From: Promethearchaeota archaeon
Lineage (GTDB): Archaea; Asgardarchaeota; Lokiarchaeia; Sigynarchaeales; SOKP01
Reading direction: 5' to 3'
Assembly: GCA_014730295.1 (NCBI GenBank)
Contig: WJIN01000500.1
Span: 1-17,910 of the forward strand
DNA length: 17,910 nucleotides
Shown here in pieces: positions 14,260 to 17,910 of this stretch; within the stretch, counting starts at the first letter, position 1, and the number at the start of each line of letters is the position of its first letter. The notes beneath the pieces are model-generated. The model saw only the letters and a program-made list of their open reading frames with translations, did not search any database and was not told where the DNA came from. Both the position numbers and the translations under genes were made by a program.

Positions 14260-15378
14260 TTAAATACCTCTTTTTACAACTACGTCAACTATCCCCTTAT
14301 CTTCTAAGTTTTTAATCAACTTCAAAAGCTCTTTTCTAGAAAAATTAGATACAACCTGTCCTTTAATATCTTGAAGCAAGGGTAACCCCTTGTAGGATAA
14401 TCTCTTAAGCCTTTCTTTATAATCCAAACAAGTTTCTAAAGAAATGTTATTTTTCTTAGCTATTAATTCATCCGGAAGTAAGTGCCTTTGATTATCTATC
14501 AATTTATCAACATAATCACTTAATTTAAATTTAATAGGGGGTTGTTTAGCCTCTACAGGAGCTTTTTTAGGAGAACTGACAGGAATAGAAACTTTTCTAA
14601 CTTCGGGTACTACAGGTTTTTTAAGGTCAATAACCTCTTTTTTTAAAGTTATCTTGTCTTCAACAGAATCACTTGTAGCTACTAAACTAATTTCTAGTAA
14701 TATAACTAAAATTAATAGCAACCAAAACATGACTGCAAGGCCAGGAAGATTTAACCCCTTCCCTAAAGTAGTAAAAATATTAGAAGCCGTAATTTTAACT
14801 GTATCTTTACTTACTTCTTCATCTAGCATCAATTCATAAGACTTAATTTCTTTAGAAATCTTATTTTGCTCCGACTTAGCCTCTTCTATCGTTTTATCAA
14901 TATCCGTAATTGTCTTTCCTACCCAATAAACCGCCTTACTTTCAAGATTTATTTCCGTTTTTTGTTTAATTGAAGCTTCAATTATTTTTTCCTGTAAATC
15001 CCATTCTCTTTCTAACCTCCCAATGGTTTTTTCAAGCCTGTCTTTTCCATAAGATCCTTTTGCCACATCAAAACTTTGTTTTTCAATCTCACCAAGGGCA
15101 AAACCTAATGAAGCTACCACAGAAACCAAAGTCAATCCAAAAACCAATACAAACTTACCCGAAGCAGTACAATAACGCCCCAAACGCCAATCATATTTAC
15201 CCTCAATTAATAAAAAATACTTTGCAATTTCAAACCCCCCGGCAAGTAAAGCAAAAACAATTTTCAAAAGAACAAAATCTGTAAATTGTATAAAAAGATT
15301 TATAGACAAAGCTAAACAAATAAAAAATAAAACTTTATGAGTAAAAAGTTTCATAGTAGCTAAGGTTTTTAATTTCAT
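14260..15378 (-). CDS. Four-helix membrane protein with coiled-coil loop and cytoplasmic tail
   Basis: Hydrophobic segments lie at about residues 15-31, 35-57, 75-95 and 211-235. The basic N-terminus and the basic loop 58-74 (KYDWRLGRYC) should face the cytoplasm by the positive-inside rule. Residues 97-210, a charged predicted coiled coil (RLEKTIGRLEREWDLQEK), would then be outside, and residues 236-372 inside. The tail has a Pro/Lys-rich linker and a helical C-terminal domain (about 290-372; SRKELLKLIKNLEDKGIV) that resembles a winged helix. This is a sensor-like layout, unusual next to recA. AAGGAAG precedes ATG at 15378; an ATG eight codons later is possible. Not a recognised holin or spanin; superinfection exclusion or membrane anchoring of DNA are guesses. 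Confidence 0.78.
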   Translation of the reverse strand: MKLKTLATMKLFTHKVLFFICLALSINLFIQFTDFVLLKIVFALLAGGFEIAKYFLLIEGKYDWRLGRYCTASGKFVLVFGLTLVSVVASLGFALGEIEKQSFDVAKGSYGKDRLEKTIGRLEREWDLQEKIIEASIKQKTEINLESKAVYWVGKTITDIDKTIEEAKSEQNKISKEIKSYELMLDEEVSKDTVKITASNIFTTLGKGLNLPGLAVMFWLLLILVILLEISLVATSDSVEDKITLKKEVIDLKKPVVPEVRKVSIPVSSPKKAPVEAKQPPIKFKLSDYVDKLIDNQRHLLPDELIAKKNNISLETCLDYKERLKRLSYKGLPLLQDIKGQVVSNFSRKELLKLIKNLEDKGIVDVVVKRGI

Positions 15379-15392
15379 CCAAACTTCCTTGA

Positions 15393-16448
15393 CTAATCAA
15401 TATCAATACCATGCTCGGCTAAATCTACAGTTTCCGGAAGAGGATCTTCTTTATCATCCTCTATAGATTTAGCATTTCTTTTAGCAAGGATTTGTTTGAT
15501 TAATTCTTCAATCTTAAATTGCTCTTCTTTGTGTGTTGTAAGATATTCCCTTAATTTTTCCTCACCATGAAATTTTTCCCCATTATAGGTAAACCAGGAA
15601 CCACCCTTATCTACAATATCAAACTTAGCTGCGTATTCAATCAATTCGCTTCCAAAATCTAGCCCTGTATCAAACATTAAAGTAAACTCACCCTTCTTCC
15701 AAGGGGGAGCTACTTTATTTTTTATACATTTAACCTCAAATTTAACCCCAAGCGGTGGTTCTGAATCCTTGAGTTTAATAAATTCAATTTTCCTAGTTCT
15801 AAGCCTAATCGATGAAAAAAACGGCAAAGCTTTTCCCCCTGGGGTAGTTTCCGGAGAACCATACATAACACCCATCTTCATCCTAACCTGATTAATAAAA
15901 ATTAAAGTAGTATTATTTTTTTTAGCATGCCCTATAATTTTTCTAAGACCCTGGCCCAAAAGTCTAGCTTGAACACCCATGTGAGCCTTACCCATATCAC
16001 CATCAAGTTCGGCTTGCGGAACTAAGGCGGCCACAGAATCAATTACAATAGCAGAGACCTCCCCGGTAATCACTAACTGCTCCGCTAAATCTAAAGCCTG
16101 TTCTCCGCTCTCAGGGTCCACATAATACAAAGAGTCAACATCCAATCCTAAATTTTCGGAGTGATCCGCCGAAAAGGAATGCTCAGCGTCAATAAACGCC
16201 ACAGTTTCACCTTGAGCTTGCAATTGCGCTAGAATATATGTAGCTAAACTAGTTTTTCCACTGGACTCTTCACCATAAATCTCTATAATACGCCCTTTAG
16301 GTACACCCTTACCTAAAATATCCATTAACCGTAAAGAAGTTAAATCCCACCAAGACACGTCTATAAAACTAGTTTCACCTAGCTTCCTTAAAACACCCTC
16401 CCCATAAGATTTATTAATCTGCTTCATCAATTTATCCAATTTAGACAT
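15393..16448 (-). CDS. recA: RecA recombinase (bacterial type)
   Basis: ATP-dependent strand-exchange protein, 351 residues, the normal RecA length. Walker A GEESSGKT is at 59-66, catalytic Glu89 in FIDAEHSF, Walker B AIVIDSVAAL near 133-142, and the L2/allosteric region LIFINQVRMKMGVMYGSPET with TPGGKAL follows, closely matching cellular RecA rather than T4 UvsX. The acidic C-terminal tail is present. ATG at 16448 has GGAGG 5 nt upstream. It would support recombination-dependent replication with the helicase upstream and the SbcD-like protein downstream. The close fit to cellular RecA suggests acquisition from a bacterial host at some point. Confidence 0.95.
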   Translation of the reverse strand: MSKLDKLMKQINKSYGEGVLRKLGETSFIDVSWWDLTSLRLMDILGKGVPKGRIIEIYGEESSGKTSLATYILAQLQAQGETVAFIDAEHSFSADHSENLGLDVDSLYYVDPESGEQALDLAEQLVITGEVSAIVIDSVAALVPQAELDGDMGKAHMGVQARLLGQGLRKIIGHAKKNNTTLIFINQVRMKMGVMYGSPETTPGGKALPFFSSIRLRTRKIEFIKLKDSEPPLGVKFEVKCIKNKVAPPWKKGEFTLMFDTGLDFGSELIEYAAKFDIVDKGGSWFTYNGEKFHGEEKLREYLTTHKEEQFKIEELIKQILAKRNAKSIEDDKEDPLPETVDLAEHGIDID

Positions 16449-16540
16449 TTTTCCTCCAATTCGTTAACATACAAATAGTTATCATTTATAAAGTCTATAG
16501 CCCCAACTTCTTTACCTAGCTTTTCTTTTAAAACAGCCAT
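16427..16540 (-). CDS. Possible 37-aa protein overlapping recA start
   Basis: An ATG immediately after the stop of the 117-aa gene opens 37 codons (MAVLKEKLGKEVGAIDFIND...), filling the gap to recA and overlapping its start by 22 nt in another frame. No own ribosome binding site is visible, so coupling to the upstream gene would be needed. The composition resembles its neighbours. It could be a real coupled leader gene or simply the spacer that carries the recA ribosome binding site. Confidence 0.4.
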   Translation of the reverse strand: MAVLKEKLGKEVGAIDFINDNYLYVNELEEKCLNWIN

Positions 16541-16894
16541 TTAATCAATTAATTCCGTAAAATCATCCCAGCCTTTAATTACACAAATCAAAATTTGATA
16601 CCCAACATTATCCACAATATCATTCTTTCTAAGAGTTTCAGAATTAGCAATTCTAGATAATTTATCATCAATTCTTTCCAAAATACCATTTAAAGCGGGC
16701 TCACCATCTTCTTTATGCTTCCTAAAAATTTCCAAAGGCTGAATAGCCGAATTACCGTATAATTTATTCTTAGTAATTAAAAATTTACCTAAGCTATCAC
16801 AGGTTTTTTTAATCCTAGCCTGCACGATTGTTAAACTTCTACCATCTTGAACTAATCCAAGCTCTTTAGCTTTTTCTAAAATAAAATCCTCCAT
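16541..16894 (-). CDS. DUF1599/Nmad1-like protein (probable nucleotide-related)
   Basis: All-helical 117-residue protein with the pattern KNKLYGNSA, then ILERIDDKLSRIAN, then DIVDNVGYQILICVI. This resembles the K..(D/L)YGN...R..DKl.R......D...D..(N)Y order of DUF1599 (nucleotide modification associated domain 1), a phage-rich family related in style to MazG-like pyrophosphatases. A role in nucleotide handling or DNA base modification is therefore possible but rests on motif memory. AAGG lies about 8 nt before the ATG. The preceding 48-aa gene ends 3 nt upstream, and the gene precedes recA. Confidence 0.6.
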   Translation of the reverse strand: MEDFILEKAKELGLVQDGRSLTIVQARIKKTCDSLGKFLITKNKLYGNSAIQPLEIFRKHKEDGEPALNGILERIDDKLSRIANSETLRKNDIVDNVGYQILICVIKGWDDFTELID

Positions 16895-16897
16895 AAA

Positions 16898-17044
16898 TTA
16901 ACCTTGAAGCCTAGTCTTATACTTACCTTCAGAAATCTTAACTACCTTAACCCCGACTTGTTCTTCTAATTCTTTTTTCTTTTTTTCAAAATCCTCTTTA
17001 GATAAAGCTTCATTATTAAGAAGCACCTTTTCTTTTTCTTCCAT
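16898..17044 (-). CDS. Small charged protein (48 aa)
   Basis: A 48-codon frame from ATG at 17044 with AAGGGG at 6-nt spacing. The product is mostly one Lys/Glu-rich helix (KEDFEKKKKELEEQVG) followed by VKVVKISEGKYKTRLQG. It stops 3 nt before the DUF1599-like gene. The good ribosome binding site and tight spacing support a real gene. Function unknown. Confidence 0.6.
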   Translation of the reverse strand: MEEKEKVLLNNEALSKEDFEKKKKELEEQVGVKVVKISEGKYKTRLQG

Positions 17045-17061
17045 AAAAAACCCCTTACAAT

Positions 17062-17067
17062 ATTATA
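17062..17067 (-). promoter_or_regulatory. Candidate -10 hexamer TATAAT
   Basis: A perfect TATAAT on the minus strand, 18 nt before the 48-aa gene, inside the 128-nt gap 17045-17172. The nearest -35-like hexamer (TTGAAT at 17093-17088) is 20 nt away, longer than usual. Nothing else was recognised in this gap. Confidence 0.35.
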
Positions 17068-17172
17068 GGCGTAAATTAAAAATAATTATTCAACCCCTAT
17101 GTGAAAAAATTAACCTTAACTATTTTTAACAACCCCTTCTAAATTTCACAATTCAAGTATCTTTTTTTTACT

Positions 17173-17700
17173 TTACTCATCATCCCCCGGATCATAGCCA
17201 AAGAATTCCTCTACCAATTCCGACATTCTATCTTCTAAGTCTTTCAAAAAATAACTTTGAATATCCAAAAAAACATCACCACCTTTAACAAAATCTTTAA
17301 CCAAAAATTCTTCTTTCTGTAAAAAAAATAAAAACGAATGTGCTAAATGAAAAGAAATTCTACTAGCATTAACTAAGTCAAACTCCTTAACATCCAAAAA
17401 AACTTGTCCCATACATACACCTTTCTTAAGAAAGGCTCCCTCAATAAAAGTATCCTCTTCTTTATCAATTGTAGGTATAAAAAGCATCGGCAACCCTTCA
17501 ACATCAATTAAGTGGGAAATCCCACCTCCCTTAAAGTAACCCTTAATTTCAGGATAATTTTGCAAAAGTTTATTAGCATGCTTTAGCATTGAGTCTCGAT
17601 TAAGAAAGACATTTACTCTATAGTAATAATTACAAGCTTCTTCCCATAGCGTAAAAGTCTTTATCGGACCCTGCTCTTCAGTAAATACAACATCAAACAT
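17173..17700 (-). CDS. Hypothetical protein (175 aa)
   Basis: Unrecognised. Mixed alpha/beta composition with a Tyr/Trp-containing N-terminal segment (FTLWEEACNYYYRVNVFL), a middle with KGGGISHLIDVEGLPMLFIP, and an acidic C-terminus (GYDPGDDE). No membrane segment or signal peptide. AAGGATG lies 11-12 nt before ATG at 17700, a somewhat long spacing. It follows the helicase gene and precedes a 128-nt gap with a promoter candidate. Function unknown. Confidence 0.72.
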   Translation of the reverse strand: MFDVVFTEEQGPIKTFTLWEEACNYYYRVNVFLNRDSMLKHANKLLQNYPEIKGYFKGGGISHLIDVEGLPMLFIPTIDKEEDTFIEGAFLKKGVCMGQVFLDVKEFDLVNASRISFHLAHSFLFFLQKEEFLVKDFVKGGDVFLDIQSYFLKDLEDRMSELVEEFFGYDPGDDE

Positions 17701-17758
17701 AATTTAAATAACATCCTTTAAAATCATCTTAACCTTTATGGTGAACTACCCAAAGCCT

Positions 17759-17910
17759 TTAAATTTGAGCTTCCTCCCCCTCATCTACCAAAGGTGTAAA
17801 TGTAAAAATTGAAGAATCAAATAAATATTTTATAGTTCCTACCTGACCCTGATTTTGCTTCAAAATATAAAGATTGGCTATATCATCCATAGCATCTAAG
17901 TCTTCCTGAA
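17759..17910 (-). CDS. DnaB-type replicative helicase, C-terminal fragment
   Basis: The last 49 codons of a gene entering from the right edge. The segment ANLYILKQNQGQVGTIKYLF, followed by DSSIFTFTPL, matches the end of DnaB-family helicases (I-x-K-Q-R-x-G-x-x-G-x-V/I-x-L-x-F). The usual Arg of KQR is replaced by Asn. The upstream ATPase core is outside the window. Such helicases unwind DNA at the phage replication fork. Confidence 0.7.
   Translation of the reverse strand, partial: QEDLDAMDDIANLYILKQNQGQVGTIKYLFDSSIFTFTPLVDEGEEAQI

Noticed and set aside
14970..15284. 104-aa plus-strand frame
   Set aside because: Antisense shadow of the membrane protein gene, with His/Gln/Pro-rich composition unlike the other genes.
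17062..17093. Complete sigma70 promoter before the 48-aa gene
   Set aside because: The -10 is perfect, but the nearest -35-like hexamer is 20 nt away, so only the -10 is reported.

Overview
The window looks like part of the genome of a large tailed bacteriophage (T4-like head-assembly logic) infecting an AT-rich bacterium. Every gene I can support lies on the minus strand. Genes are tightly packed, often with 4-8 nt start/stop overlaps and clear purine-rich ribosome binding sites (GGAGG, AAGGAAGGGG). The longest stretches without a confident gene are only about 150 nt (9514-9666) and 130 nt (17045-17172). No tRNA, rRNA, CRISPR array, integrase or transposase was seen. A fragment resembling an oxygen-sensitive (class III) ribonucleotide reductase hints at an anaerobic or facultative host; this is inference.

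In transcription order (right to left): the 3' end of a DnaB-type replicative helicase enters at the right edge, followed by an unknown 175-aa protein, a 48-aa protein, a probable DUF1599/Nmad1-like protein, a possible 37-aa overlapping gene, and a bacterial-type RecA. Then come a four-helix membrane protein with a long coiled-coil loop, a degenerate FmdB-like small protein, an AAA+ ATPase, a probable head/neck protein, a basic cysteine-free protein, two acidic proteins and an unknown 197-aa protein. This block ends at an intrinsic terminator (9571-9599).

The next block starts with a metallophosphoesterase carrying an N-terminal helix-turn-helix-like segment, then a 72-aa protein, a type II thymidine kinase, an SbcD/Mre11-like phosphoesterase, a 206-aa unknown, and a 143-aa protein joining a glycyl-radical-like NrdD tail to a thioredoxin domain. 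The head-assembly genes follow: portal, then a prohead protease fused to a long coiled-coil (scaffold-like) region.

The most unusual object is the last gene (1-1932, minus strand). It is open for 644 codons from a good ATG and ribosome binding site and runs off the left edge with no stop. It has a short N-terminal segment, a long Lys/Glu/Asp-rich region, and then tandem modules of about 225 residues, each introduced by an Arg/Lys-rich linker. The module edges are almost identical at DNA level, the cores are strongly diverged, and the modules are visibly more GC-rich than the rest of the window. Its place directly behind the protease suggests a head core or internal head protein, possibly a processed multi-module one. 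That reading is a hypothesis.
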